The notes: generated by a model from the letters alone, not told the origin. Shown: positions 1-7,653, counted from the first letter of the stretch. The stretch: DNA of 16,328 bases from an uncultured Alistipes sp. (GCA_900769745.1 CAAGHX010000099.1:1-16328), one strand, 5' to 3'. A program made the numbers and translations.

Positions 1-585
1 AGAGCCTGTGTAACCAGTAGCCGAAAGGATAACATCGCAACCAGCCAACTTAGTCTGCTTGAATGTGTAGTAAGTCATATCCTCAACTGGCTCATCGCAC
101 ATCTTCTGCACGAGCTTCATAGCCAAAGGACCCTGGATAGCGAGCTGAGCGATATTGTCAGAAGCATTCTCCAACTCCTTGCCTGGCTCCATACCCATCT
201 TTGCACCCTCAGCGCAGATGTGAGCCCAATCCTTGTCGGTATTAGCTGCGTTTACGCAGAGCATATACTTTGTGTCGCTGAACTTGTAGATAAGGATATC
301 GTCAACGATACCGCCCTTACCGTTAGGCATTGTAGCATACTGCACCTTGCCATCGAAGAGCTTCGATACGTCGTTAGAAGCGATGCGCTGCAACAAATCC
401 AACGCCTTTTCGCCCTTAACCCAAATCTCGCCCATGTGGCTCACGTCGAACACACCGCACTTCTCACGCACGGTCATATGCTCGTCGTTGATGCCCGAAA
501 ACTCGATAGGCATGTTGTAGCCTGCAAACTCTGCCATCTTGGCACCAGCTGCAATGTGGTAATTTGTGAAAGCTGTTGTTTTCAT
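1..585 (-). CDS. gcvT: Glycine cleavage system T-protein (aminomethyltransferase), N-terminal 195 residues, cut by the window edge
   Basis: T-protein takes the aminomethyl group from the lipoyl arm of H-protein, passes the methylene to tetrahydrofolate and releases ammonia, in the cytoplasm. The reading frame starts at the ATG complementary to 583-585 and runs open to base 1. Family motifs are visible: GVFDVSHMGE at residues 44-53, GGIVDDILIY at 91-100 (D96 is at the position of the catalytic Asp of the family), VNAAN at 111-115 and TGYTG at 190-194. The usual length is about 360 residues, so roughly half is missing beyond the edge. No Shine-Dalgarno sequence and no convincing own promoter are seen in the 94 bases before it, so it may be read through from the acyltransferase gene upstream on the same strand. 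No glycine riboswitch is recognisable in that short gap. Identification is firm from motif order. Confidence 0.95.
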   Translation of the reverse strand, partial: MKTTAFTNYHIAAGAKMAEFAGYNMPIEFSGINDEHMTVREKCGVFDVSHMGEIWVKGEKALDLLQRIASNDVSKLFDGKVQYATMPNGKGGIVDDILIYKFSDTKYMLCVNAANTDKDWAHICAEGAKMGMEPGKELENASDNIAQLAIQGPLAMKLVQKMCDEPVEDMTYYTFKQTKLAGCDVILSATGYTGS

Positions 586-679
586 TTGAATAGAACTTTT
601 ATGTTTGATTATTGTTTTGTCAATTATATCTCTTGCCAGCCCTTGCCCGACCCATTACGCCTACGGGCCGATTGCTCGC

Positions 680-1891
680 CTACTTCTCCACTCGCTTCAG
701 GCCCAAACGTGGACAGCGTGTGAATGGTTTTGTGCGGTCGAACAGGTAACGATAAGTGGTATGAATCTTATGGCGTGTGGCGCACACATAGCTCTGAATC
801 ATACGATTCATCACAGGGTTGAAATCGCCAATCCAGGCAAACTCCACAGTCTTATAGTTGTTGCGCTCGGTACGGATATAGTTCTCGTAGACATATTGAA
901 TCATACCCGACTCAACACCCTTGCCCTGAAACTCTGGCGCAACACCAAACACGATACCGAAGATTCTGTCGCAGCTCTTCTTTACCTTCAGCTCCCACAT
1001 CAAGCGCAGCTTGTTCCAGAGGTTGAGCTTACCATTGAAACTGCCGATGATGCGATTGATATCGGGCACCATGATAAAGAATCCGATAGGCTCGTTGTTG
1101 AAGTATGAGAAGAAGACGATATTGGGGTCAACAATCGGACGCAGAGTCTCCATAATGTGCTGTGCATCCTGCTTCGACATTGGCTTCACACCCGTAAAGA
1201 GCGACCACGCCTTGTTGTAGATAATGCGGAAATCCTCGGCCACCTGCTCCAGGCTCAAGCCCTTGATAGAGGCAAAGCTATAACCAGGGGTATTCTGCAA
1301 GCGCTTTGCGCGGTCGTGAGTTATCTGGTTGATATCGTCATCATAGACTCTCCAGAGGTATGTGAACTGGTTGAAGTAATTCTGGAAACCGTAGTTCTCG
1401 AAAAGCTCCTTATAGTAGGGAGGATTATAAGCATTGGCATAGAGTGGCTGGAACTCATATCCCTCCACAAGCAGACCCCACCACGAGTCGCGTGAGCCAA
1501 AGTTGATAGGGCCATCCATAGCCTCCATACCACGACTTACCAACCACATGCGGGCTGCATCGAAGAGTTGGTTGGCCAGCTGCTGGTCGTTGATAGCCTC
1601 AAAGAAACCGCAACCACCCGTAGGCTGCTCATAGGAGTGCGCCTGCTCGTTGTTATAGAAAGCTGCGATACGACCCACCGCCTCGCCATTCTGGTCGTAG
1701 GCAACCCAGCGGATAGCCTCGCCATCACCAAAAAGCTTGTTCTTAGCGGGGTCGAACACACTCTTTATATCATCGTCCAATGGGCACACCCAGTTACGAT
1801 TACCTTTATAGAGTCGCTTGGGGAGCTCCAAGAAATCGTACTCTAACGCTTTGTCAATCACCTCTTTGAGGAGATACTTCTTATCATTCAT
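680..1891 (-). CDS. Two-domain GNAT-like N-acyltransferase, substrate unknown
   Basis: This is a 403-residue soluble protein with no signal peptide or membrane segment. The C-terminal half carries a recognisable GNAT acetyl-CoA site: GVAPEFQGKGVESG around residues 306-319 matches the V-x-P-x-x-Q-G-x-G pattern that holds the CoA pyrophosphate. It is preceded by a beta-strand stretch (VFFSYFNNEPIGFFIMV, about 259-275) typical of the fold. The N-terminal half (about 60-165) has a second GNAT-like pattern, with a strand pair WVAYDQNGEAVGRIAAF and a terminal GPINFGSRDSWWGLL segment, so it may be a tandem-GNAT protein. Similar proteins are common in Bacteroidota as uncharacterised acetyltransferases. 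The start lies about 68 bases after a good TAACTTTG box. It reads toward gcvT with 94 bases between and no terminator, so the two may be co-transcribed. The acceptor molecule cannot be inferred. Confidence 0.8.
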   Translation of the reverse strand: MNDKKYLLKEVIDKALEYDFLELPKRLYKGNRNWVCPLDDDIKSVFDPAKNKLFGDGEAIRWVAYDQNGEAVGRIAAFYNNEQAHSYEQPTGGCGFFEAINDQQLANQLFDAARMWLVSRGMEAMDGPINFGSRDSWWGLLVEGYEFQPLYANAYNPPYYKELFENYGFQNYFNQFTYLWRVYDDDINQITHDRAKRLQNTPGYSFASIKGLSLEQVAEDFRIIYNKAWSLFTGVKPMSKQDAQHIMETLRPIVDPNIVFFSYFNNEPIGFFIMVPDINRIIGSFNGKLNLWNKLRLMWELKVKKSCDRIFGIVFGVAPEFQGKGVESGMIQYVYENYIRTERNNYKTVEFAWIGDFNPVMNRMIQSYVCATRHKIHTTYRYLFDRTKPFTRCPRLGLKRVEK

Positions 1892-1962
1892 TTGTTAGTC
1901 GTTTTTTTATCCGCACCATCTGCTTGTGGGCGGCGGAGGGCATAGCGCCCCAATATTCCATT

Positions 1963-1970
1963 CAAAGTTA
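1963..1970 (-). promoter_or_regulatory. Bacteroidota-type -7 box of the acyltransferase gene
   Basis: On the minus strand, TAACTTTG matches the TAnnTTTG consensus exactly and lies 72 bases before the acyltransferase ATG. A TTG at the expected 19-20 base distance is not present; the nearest TTG is about 15 bases upstream. The leader between box and start is G/C-rich and contains a short GGGCG/CGCCC self-complementary stretch. Confidence 0.5.
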
Positions 1971-2043
1971 CAAAAAAAAGCGAAACAACGTTGCGAGTAA
2001 CAAATTTTTTAGCCAGAAAATAGATACTATCATAATATTTTCT

Positions 2044-2051
2044 TATCTTTG
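2044..2051 (+). promoter_or_regulatory. Bacteroidota-type -7 box of the helix-hairpin-helix gene
   Basis: TATCTTTG fits TAnnTTTG and sits 35 bases before the ATG at 2087, giving a leader of about 30 bases. No TTG is visible at the -33 position; the upstream stretch is A/T-rich. The box is arranged back to back with the acyltransferase promoter about 75 bases away. Confidence 0.5.
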
Positions 2052-2086
2052 TTATAAGATCTAAACTAAACTTAATTTGATTTACT

Positions 2087-2494
2087 ATGGCATATAAGAT
2101 TATCGACATCGAGGGCATAGGCGAGACTTATGCATCGAAATTGGAGGCTGCCGGCATTAAGACTCCTGAGGATTTGCTTGCAGCGTGCGCTTCTGCTAAG
2201 GGTCGCAAGGAGATGGCTGAGAAGACTGAGATCAGCGAGAAGCTTATTCTCCGCTGGACTAACCACGCCGATTTGTTCCGCATCAAGGGTGTTGGCCCTC
2301 AGTTTGCTGAGTTGTTGGAGGCTGCTGGCGTTGACACAGTTAAGGAGTTCCGCCACCGTGTAGCTGCTAACTTGCAGGCTAAGATGGAGGAGGTTAATGC
2401 CGAGAAGAACCTCGTTAACCGCGTTCCATCGGAGAGCGAGCTTCAGAAGATGATCGACCAGGCTAAGGAGATGGAGCCAGTGATGACTTACTAA
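2087..2494 (+). CDS. Small double helix-hairpin-helix protein, DUF4332-like
   Basis: A 135-residue soluble protein made almost entirely of two helix-hairpin-helix units. The first is IEGIGETYASKLEAAGI (about 8-24) and the second IKGVGPQFAELLEAAGV (about 66-82). Both have the G-[IV]-G hairpin followed by a helix ending in AAG[IV], as in DUF4332 and in DNA-binding HhH pairs. In known families such hairpins bind the DNA or RNA backbone without sequence specificity, so a nucleic-acid role is plausible but unproven. The C-terminal third is charged and helical. Codons are strongly biased to GCT, CGC/CGT, AAG and GAG, which suggests good expression. It has its own promoter box and a strong terminator directly downstream, so it is probably monocistronic. 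A larger open frame on the opposite strand over the same bases is its shadow. Confidence 0.85.
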   Translation: MAYKIIDIEGIGETYASKLEAAGIKTPEDLLAACASAKGRKEMAEKTEISEKLILRWTNHADLFRIKGVGPQFAELLEAAGVDTVKEFRHRVAANLQAKMEEVNAEKNLVNRVPSESELQKMIDQAKEMEPVMTY

Positions 2495-2520
2495 TCTCAC
2501 AGCATTAGGTATATCCTATT

Positions 2521-2554
2521 TGAGCGACCAGAATTGTTGGTCGCTCATTTTTTT
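2521..2554 (+). terminator. Intrinsic terminator of the helix-hairpin-helix gene
   Basis: A perfect 10-base-pair stem, TGAGCGACCA (2521-2530) with TGGTCGCTCA (2538-2547), encloses a 7-base loop and is followed by seven T residues (2548-2554). It begins 26 bases after the stop codon. Confidence 0.93.
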
Positions 2555-2595
2555 GTACGGTTATTGCACAGCCCAGGAGTGAAAACATTTTAGTT

Positions 2596-3120
2596 ATGAA
2601 CAAACACTCTCAAAGGACTATGCTACTGGCTTTGGCTATGTTAATTTTCGCATTGACGGCATACGCCGAGAGCCGCAAACAGGTGAATACAACCACTATC
2701 ACCTCGCTCGATCTGGAGAAATATATGGGTCGCTGGTACGAGATTGCCCGCCTGGACAATCGCTTCGAGCGAGGCATGACCAATGTCGAGGCCCACTACT
2801 CACTCCTGCCCGACGGCAAGATTCACATCGTCAACAGCGGCTATCGCGATGGCGAGCGTCACGAAACCATAGGACGCGGAAAAACAACCTCACAAGTGGG
2901 ACGCTTGCGGGTCTCGTTCTTTATGTTCTTCTACTCTGATTACAACATCTTGGCGATGGCCGAAGATGGGAAGTGGGCATTGGTCGGAAGCAGCTCACCA
3001 AAATATTTGTGGATTCTATCGCGCGAGAAGCAGCTGCCAGCCGATGTGATTAACCACATAGTAGGTCTGGCCCGTGAACGTGGATACGACACGAGTGCCC
3101 TGATTTTCAATGCTGAATAG
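2596..3120 (+). CDS. blc: Secreted lipocalin, Blc-like
   Basis: A 174-residue protein with a signal peptide: positive N-terminus, hydrophobic core at about 9-21, and a TAYA|ES signal peptidase I site near residue 24. The mature part has lipocalin hallmarks: GRWYEIARLDNRFERG (45-60, structurally conserved region 1), a strand-rich middle, and YLWILSRE (about 137-144) near the conserved Arg of region 3. Blc of E. coli is an outer-membrane lipoprotein binding lysophospholipids and fatty acids; here there is no lipobox cysteine, so the protein should be soluble in the periplasm or released. It follows the terminator at 2521-2554 by 41 bases, so a promoter is expected in that gap, but I see no clear box. 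It converges on the next gene with only five bases between stops. The gene symbol is by family similarity. Confidence 0.88.
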   Translation: MNKHSQRTMLLALAMLIFALTAYAESRKQVNTTTITSLDLEKYMGRWYEIARLDNRFERGMTNVEAHYSLLPDGKIHIVNSGYRDGERHETIGRGKTTSQVGRLRVSFFMFFYSDYNILAMAEDGKWALVGSSSPKYLWILSREKQLPADVINHIVGLARERGYDTSALIFNAE

Positions 3121-3125
3121 GCTGA

Positions 3126-3980
3126 TTATTTCGAAGGCTCCACCTTGAAACGATAGACTCTATTGGCTCTAACATCGCGAGGCGTGTGGAACGAGAGATA
3201 CAGCTTGCGGCCCTTGCTTGCAACACCCTCGGGCTCGTATGGGATATGGTTCAAATCGAAGTTGGCCACCTTATGGCAGCTGATGATATCGACAATGTGC
3301 AATCGGCGCTCACGCGATGGCAAGCCATCGGGCAGATAGGCATAACGCCCCTTGATAAGGCTGCCCTGCGGTATGGCAATAGCACCGAGAGGGATAGAAG
3401 CGAGCGAATCCTCGGCCTTGAGGTGCACCTCGCCATTCTCGTCGCTATCGCTCAGGCGTGGCAGGCGAAAAGCCTTGAGCATTCGCATCTTGCCGATGGT
3501 ACAATATAGATAGATTTTATCCTGTTTGCGGTCCACAACCCAATCACTTGGGCCTGTAATCTCCTCGCCATCGTAGATGATTGTCTGCACAAGCTGAGAG
3601 CCTTCGAGCGATATATCGTTCACATAGCATACCCTATCGCCACGACACTCAGTAACGTATAATAGCGGGAAACGAGATTGACGATTATAGTATTCGTTGC
3701 CGAACGAAGCATTGTTGCAGTGGCCCGTATTGCCCTCCATAACGAACGTACTCACATACTTCTCTCGGCGCATATCCACAACCACACACTGACCCTTGTC
3801 GTGCATCAAAAAGGCATAACGGCCCCAGATTGCCATACCCTGTGACGAGCCTGCAACCTCCACACTCTCGGGCAGAAGTTGAGCGACGTTAAATCTCTCC
3901 TCTATAGATAGTGATAGCTGTTGAGCCGAAGCACCAAGGTAAGAGATTGCCAACAGCAGAGTGACGACAAGCCCCCTCAT
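3126..3980 (-). CDS. Secreted beta-propeller-like protein of unknown function
   Basis: A 284-residue protein with a signal peptide (hydrophobic about 4-16, ASA|QQ cleavage near residue 19). The mature part is rich in short strands and repeated patterns of the type WGRYAFLMHDKGQCVVVD, FPLLYVTE.RGDRVCYV, DKIYLYCT and KGRYAYLPDG. These resemble the blades of propeller proteins that read 'this value is displayed, then compared'. No catalytic motif is evident. Four or more cysteines are scattered in the mature part. The start ATG shares its A with the stop of dxs (TAATG), so translation is probably coupled to dxs even though the product is exported and dxs is cytoplasmic. Function cannot be named; a role in binding or sensing extracellular ligands would only be a guess. 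Confidence 0.75.
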   Translation of the reverse strand: MRGLVVTLLLAISYLGASAQQLSLSIEERFNVAQLLPESVEVAGSSQGMAIWGRYAFLMHDKGQCVVVDMRREKYVSTFVMEGNTGHCNNASFGNEYYNRQSRFPLLYVTECRGDRVCYVNDISLEGSQLVQTIIYDGEEITGPSDWVVDRKQDKIYLYCTIGKMRMLKAFRLPRLSDSDENGEVHLKAEDSLASIPLGAIAIPQGSLIKGRYAYLPDGLPSRERRLHIVDIISCHKVANFDLNHIPYEPEGVASKGRKLYLSFHTPRDVRANRVYRFKVEPSK

Positions 3981-5875
3981 TACAACATCGAGTTAATGGT
4001 CTTCTCAATACCATCGACATCGTATCCACACAAAGCATAGAGCTGTGCTGGCGTGCCGTGCTCAATAAAGCGGTCCTCGATACCGAGATTCTTGACCTTT
4101 GGCGAGTAGCCGTTGTCGTTGAAGAACTTCACGATGGCCTCACCCACGCCTCCACGCAGTACACCATCCTCGACAGTTATCACACGCTGGAACTTCTTGC
4201 CAATCTCGTGCAACAACTCCTCGTCTAACGGCTTTGCAAAGCGCATATCGTAGTGTGCCACAGTAGCCTTACCCGCAGCCTCAACACGGCTGATAGCCTC
4301 AGTGGCGAAATTACCTACCGGACCTAATGTAAGCACCGCCACATCGTCACCCGACTTAACAAGGCGACCCTTACCCGTTGCGATCATCTCGAATGGCTGC
4401 TCCTTCCACTCTACGCCCATACCGCAGCCTCTGGGATAGCGGATAGCATATGGTGTTGGGGTCTCCACGGCCGAGTACAACATATTGCGGAGCTCAAGCT
4501 CATCCATAGGCGATGCCACAATCATATTTGGCACACACGAGAAATAGGCCAAATCGAATACACCGTGATGCGTAGCACCATCCTCGCCCACCAAACCACC
4601 TCTATCAAGGCAGAATGTAACAGGCAAATTCTGCAACGCAACATCGTGAATCACATTATCGTAGGCACGCTGCATAAAGCTCGAATAGATGTTACATACG
4701 GGGTGCATACCTCCTGCGGCCAAGCCAGCAGAGAATGTCACGGCGTGACCCTCGGCGATACCCACATCGAAGCAGCGCTCAGGAATTTCACGCATCAGAA
4801 TATTCATCGAGCAACCCGATGGCATAGCAGGGGTTATACCTACAATCTTATCGTTCTTGCGGGCAAGCTCCAACAGAGTCTCACCAAATACATCCTGATA
4901 TCTCGATGCTGAATCCTTCGATGGTATGCGCTCGCCTGTCTCGGGATTGAAACGGCCCGGAGCGTGCCATACCGACTGGTTATCCTCAGCAGGGGTGTAA
5001 CCCTTACCCTTGGTGGTGATGATGTGCAGAAGCTTTGGCTCGTTGATATCCTTCAAAGCCTTGAGGATTCTTACAAGCTCATTTACATCGTGGCCATCAA
5101 CCTGACCGAAATATCTAAAATTGAGACTCTCAAAGAGGTTGCTATTCTGCAACAAGCCCTGCTTTATGGCATTACCAACCTTCTGGCAGAAACGCAAAAG
5201 AGATGGCACGTGCGCAAAGATACGCCACAAGCGACGCTTAATGCGGTTATAGTGCTGCGAGGTAGAGACACGCGTGAGGTAGCTCTTCAGAGCACCCGTA
5301 GCCTGGTCGATAGCCATCTCGTTATCATTGAGGATAACCAAGATATTGCTCTTCTTGTCGCTCTTATCGCCAGCATTGTTCAGACCCTCGAAGGCCAAAC
5401 CGCCTGTCATCGCACCATCGCCGATGATTGCCACCACATGGCTCTTCTCGCCACGTAACTCGGCAGCCTTCACCAAACCGAAAGCGGCAGAGATAGATGT
5501 TGACGAGTGGCCCGCACCAAAGGTGTCGTACTTGCTCTCGGCCATACGTGGGAAACCACTTATGCCGCCCATCTTACGATTTGTAGGGAAGAGGTCGCGA
5601 CGCTCGGTGATAATCTTATGAGCGTATGCCTGATGACCCACGTCCCAAACGAGTTTGTCCATAGGCACATCATAAACATAGTGAAGCGCCACTGTGAGCT
5701 CCACCACACCGAGGCTCGATGCCAAGTGACCTGGGTTCTTCGAGCACTCCTCGATTATATATTGTCTCAACTCACGACAATATTGAGGCAACTCCGACAA
5801 TGAGAGCTGCTTCAAATCAGTTGGTGAATTGACTTTATATAGCAAATCGTATTCTATGTGTTGCAATGACTCCAT
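3980..5875 (-). CDS. dxs: 1-deoxy-D-xylulose-5-phosphate synthase
   Basis: Dxs is the thiamine-diphosphate enzyme that condenses pyruvate and glyceraldehyde 3-phosphate, releasing CO2, to start the non-mevalonate isoprenoid route and feed thiamine and pyridoxal synthesis. At 631 residues it has full family length. Visible motifs are H50 in NPGHLASSLG, GHSSTS at 122-127, the diphosphate/Mg site GDGAMTGG (152-159) followed by N182-D-N, catalytic E375 in VGIAEGHAV, and DRGGLVGEDGATHHG (424-438). The family usually has DRAG at the last motif; here it is DRGG. The start gives about ten residues before the conserved DLLYKVNSP segment and has no alternative Met. A consensus promoter ends five bases before this ATG, so the transcript may be nearly leaderless. 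The stop overlaps the next gene by TAATG. The radical SAM gene lies 49 bases upstream on the same strand. Confidence 0.97.
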   Translation of the reverse strand: MESLQHIEYDLLYKVNSPTDLKQLSLSELPQYCRELRQYIIEECSKNPGHLASSLGVVELTVALHYVYDVPMDKLVWDVGHQAYAHKIITERRDLFPTNRKMGGISGFPRMAESKYDTFGAGHSSTSISAAFGLVKAAELRGEKSHVVAIIGDGAMTGGLAFEGLNNAGDKSDKKSNILVILNDNEMAIDQATGALKSYLTRVSTSQHYNRIKRRLWRIFAHVPSLLRFCQKVGNAIKQGLLQNSNLFESLNFRYFGQVDGHDVNELVRILKALKDINEPKLLHIITTKGKGYTPAEDNQSVWHAPGRFNPETGERIPSKDSASRYQDVFGETLLELARKNDKIVGITPAMPSGCSMNILMREIPERCFDVGIAEGHAVTFSAGLAAGGMHPVCNIYSSFMQRAYDNVIHDVALQNLPVTFCLDRGGLVGEDGATHHGVFDLAYFSCVPNMIVASPMDELELRNMLYSAVETPTPYAIRYPRGCGMGVEWKEQPFEMIATGKGRLVKSGDDVAVLTLGPVGNFATEAISRVEAAGKATVAHYDMRFAKPLDEELLHEIGKKFQRVITVEDGVLRGGVGEAIVKFFNDNGYSPKVKNLGIEDRFIEHGTPAQLYALCGYDVDGIEKTINSML

Positions 5876-5879
5876 AGTG

Positions 5880-5910
5880 CAAAAATAGTGTTTTTATGCC
5901 GTACTTGCAA
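5880..5910 (-). promoter_or_regulatory. Consensus Bacteroidota promoter of dxs inside the intergenic gap
   Basis: On the minus strand a TTTTTG ends at 5908, then 20 bases, then TATTTTTG (5887 to 5880), which fits TTTG-N19/20-TAnnTTTG. The box ends only four bases before the dxs ATG, so transcription would begin at or one base from the start codon. It gives dxs an expression route independent of the radical SAM gene. Confidence 0.65.
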
Positions 5911-5924
5911 AAAGCGACGGCTTG

Positions 5925-6695
5925 TTATGCTACCGAGCAGTGGATTCCCAACTCCTCCACTCGCTGCGCAATGGCTTGAAGCTGCTCGCGCTCAACCTTT
6001 TCCAATGTCTTACAGGGGGTATCTCTGTCGAGCGAATAGACCATCACCTGACGTGGCGAAAGCTCCTCGACAATCTTGAGCCACGCCGCCACCTCCTCCT
6101 CGGTGGTGTTATCGACCCGCTGGCCGTTGTACTCGCCCCTGAGGAACATGGTCTGCAAGATGAAATCGCCCTCGAAGAGCTTCAACAGCTCCACCGTACG
6201 CTCCACGCTATAGTTGCCCGCAGGCTTATTCATAAGCGCAACAGTAGAGTCAAAGGCCGAATCGAGCTTGAGGATATTGTTATCGACCTTACCCAAGGCT
6301 CGACGCACATCCTCACGATGAATCTGCGTAGCATTGCTCAGCACCGACACCTTGGCCGATGGGCAGTACTCGTCACGCAGAGCTATTGTAGCATCTATAA
6401 CCTTCTCAAATTCGGGGTGCATGGTAGGTTCTCCGTTTCCAGCAAATGTAATCACATCGGGTGGAGTACCCTCGCCCACCATACGCTGCAAGGTGGCCTG
6501 CAAGAGCTCCTTCACATCGTCGAGCGAATTGAATCGGCGCGTGCCCTTGTGTTCATCGTTCCAGCCACACTCGCAGTAGATGCAGTCGAAACTACACAAC
6601 TTCGAACTCACGGGCAAGAGATTAACACCCAGCGACAAACCTAGTCGGCGCGAACGCACCGGCCCGAAAATTATATCTTCATACAGAGCAGTCAT
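5925..6695 (-). CDS. Radical SAM protein of the COG0731 type, substrate unknown
   Basis: A 256-residue cytoplasmic protein. CSFDCIYC at residues 34-41 gives the C-x3-C-x2-C cluster motif that binds the [4Fe-4S] cluster which cleaves S-adenosylmethionine; a further Cys follows at 43. FAGNGEPTMHPEF (84-96) is the GGE-like strand that binds the methionine amine, and VSVLSNAT plus ILKLDSAF are the later barrel strands. Length and the N-terminal FGPVRSRRLGLSLGVNLLP pattern match the stand-alone family related to the tRNA wyosine enzyme TYW1, widespread in anaerobes and mostly uncharacterised. AAGGA six bases before the ATG is a good Shine-Dalgarno, unusual for this phylum. The gene heads a minus-strand set with dxs and the propeller-like gene, which may be only partly co-transcribed because dxs has its own promoter. 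Confidence 0.88.
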   Translation of the reverse strand: MTALYEDIIFGPVRSRRLGLSLGVNLLPVSSKLCSFDCIYCECGWNDEHKGTRRFNSLDDVKELLQATLQRMVGEGTPPDVITFAGNGEPTMHPEFEKVIDATIALRDEYCPSAKVSVLSNATQIHREDVRRALGKVDNNILKLDSAFDSTVALMNKPAGNYSVERTVELLKLFEGDFILQTMFLRGEYNGQRVDNTTEEEVAAWLKIVEELSPRQVMVYSLDRDTPCKTLEKVEREQLQAIAQRVEELGIHCSVA

Positions 6696-6722
6696 AGTTT
6701 CCTTTTAACTCATTCTAAATAT

Positions 6723-6778
6723 GCTATTTACGGCCTCAATCCTTGGACCTTTTCCAAGGGTAGCGCAGGCGCAATAGC
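6723..6778 (-). promoter_or_regulatory. Nested inverted repeats in the leader of the radical SAM gene, possible structured RNA
   Basis: Three pairs of complementary arms are nested in register: GCTATT (6723-6728) with AATAGC (6773-6778), GCCT (6733-6736) with AGGC (6767-6770), and CCTTGG (6741-6746) with CCAAGG (6754-6759). There is no T-run after the hairpin on the minus strand, so it is not a simple terminator. It lies in a leader of about 114 bases between the promoter box and the ATG, longer than other leaders here. It matches no riboswitch class I can recognise. Confidence 0.4.
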
Positions 6779-6812
6779 TCAACTATCGACAAATAAAATT
6801 TGTTGTTATCTA

Positions 6813-6820
6813 CAAATATA
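6813..6820 (-). promoter_or_regulatory. Bacteroidota-type -7 box of the radical SAM gene
   Basis: TATATTTG on the minus strand matches TAnnTTTG and begins 32 bases downstream of the SGNH hydrolase stop. The -33 element is weak (a TTTCTG about 21 bases upstream). Confidence 0.5.
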
Positions 6821-6852
6821 CAAATATTTCGCAACAATGTGCAGAAACACTC

Positions 6853-7629
6853 CTATTTTATATTAAGAATGGCCTTATTTTCCAATACGCATTTCTGTGC
6901 CGCCTGCTGGATATACTCAGCCTTTTCGCCATCGAAACCAGCGGTAAAATCGGTCTGATATGGCTGGCCAAACAGTGTTGTATATATCACATTTGCAGCA
7001 AGATATGTACCCAATGGCGAAGGGTGCGAGCAGTCCGACGTATAGAGCTGATAATCGGGGCGTTCGTTGCGTACTCGCTGCCACGCCATACCCACTGGCG
7101 CGCACCAGCCGTTGTTGCGGTAGGTCATCTCCAGATAGCTGGTCTTGATGCGCTCCTGCATACCCTCATAGGTGTAGGCAATTGGGTAATTCTCGATTTT
7201 GTGGGTTGTACCGTACTTATGACCCCAAGTCATATAGAATATAGTCTTTGCCTTTGGCGAGCCGATGTGAATCAAGCTATCGAGCGACTTTGCCGCAGGA
7301 TACGACTCCTTAATCACCACCTCGGTCTGCTTGGCGGGGGTACTGCTCTGCTCTTGCAACACCACATAGTCCCACTGCTGCGAGGTGAGCATCTCGCGCA
7401 ACTTCTGGTTTGTGAGGTGACCTGAAAGCCTCTCACCGCCCTTTGTAACGCTCTTTACCGAAAGCTTACGCCTTTGACTCTTGGCTATCTCGTAGACCAT
7501 CTTGGGCAGGTCGTTGTAATATGTATAGCTGTTGCCGATAAATAACAATCTGAGTGAATCCTGCTTGGGCTTCTGAGCCATTGCCAAACAAGGAGTCAAG
7601 ATAAAGAGTAGAATAAGTATGCGTTTCAT
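6853..7629 (-). CDS. Secreted SGNH-fold hydrolase, DUF4886-like
   Basis: A 258-residue exported protein: hydrophobic core at about 3-15 and an AMA|Q cleavage near residue 18. The mature protein opens with FIGNSYTYYNDLP (30-42), the block I strand of SGNH hydrolases where S34 is the likely nucleophile. VVLQEQSS (89-96) marks the third block with its oxyanion-hole side chain, and DCSHPSPLG gives the Asp199-x-x-His202 pair of block V. These enzymes are esterases or deacetylases, often removing acetyl groups from glycans, so a periplasmic carbohydrate-esterase role is reasonable, but the substrate is not readable from sequence. It has its own consensus promoter and a 20-base leader without Shine-Dalgarno. 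No sugar-utilisation genes flank it directly. Confidence 0.87.
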   Translation of the reverse strand: MKRILILLFILTPCLAMAQKPKQDSLRLLFIGNSYTYYNDLPKMVYEIAKSQRRKLSVKSVTKGGERLSGHLTNQKLREMLTSQQWDYVVLQEQSSTPAKQTEVVIKESYPAAKSLDSLIHIGSPKAKTIFYMTWGHKYGTTHKIENYPIAYTYEGMQERIKTSYLEMTYRNNGWCAPVGMAWQRVRNERPDYQLYTSDCSHPSPLGTYLAANVIYTTLFGQPYQTDFTAGFDGEKAEYIQQAAQKCVLENKAILNIK

Positions 7630-7653
7630 TGTAGTTTGAAGTTAATGTTTCTA

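Noticed and set aside
586..679. Possible glycine riboswitch before gcvT
   Set aside because: The gap is only 94 bases and lacks the paired glycine-aptamer core.
1888..2118. Open frame on the minus strand between the divergent genes
   Set aside because: It spans the promoter region and the start of the helix-hairpin-helix gene, with low-complexity A/T-rich coding and no domain; a chance frame.
2072..2500. 142-codon frame antisense to the helix-hairpin-helix gene
   Set aside because: Leu/Ser-rich shadow of GAG/GCT-rich codons on the other strand; the plus-strand protein has clear motifs, a promoter box and a terminator.
2596..3120. Lipocalin as an outer-membrane lipoprotein like E. coli Blc
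   Set aside because: No cysteine at the cleavage site; the signal peptide ends in an AYA-type signal peptidase I site.
5922..6644. 240-codon plus-strand frame over the radical SAM gene
   Set aside because: The minus-strand frame has the cysteine cluster motif and ribosome site; the plus-strand frame is an antisense shadow.
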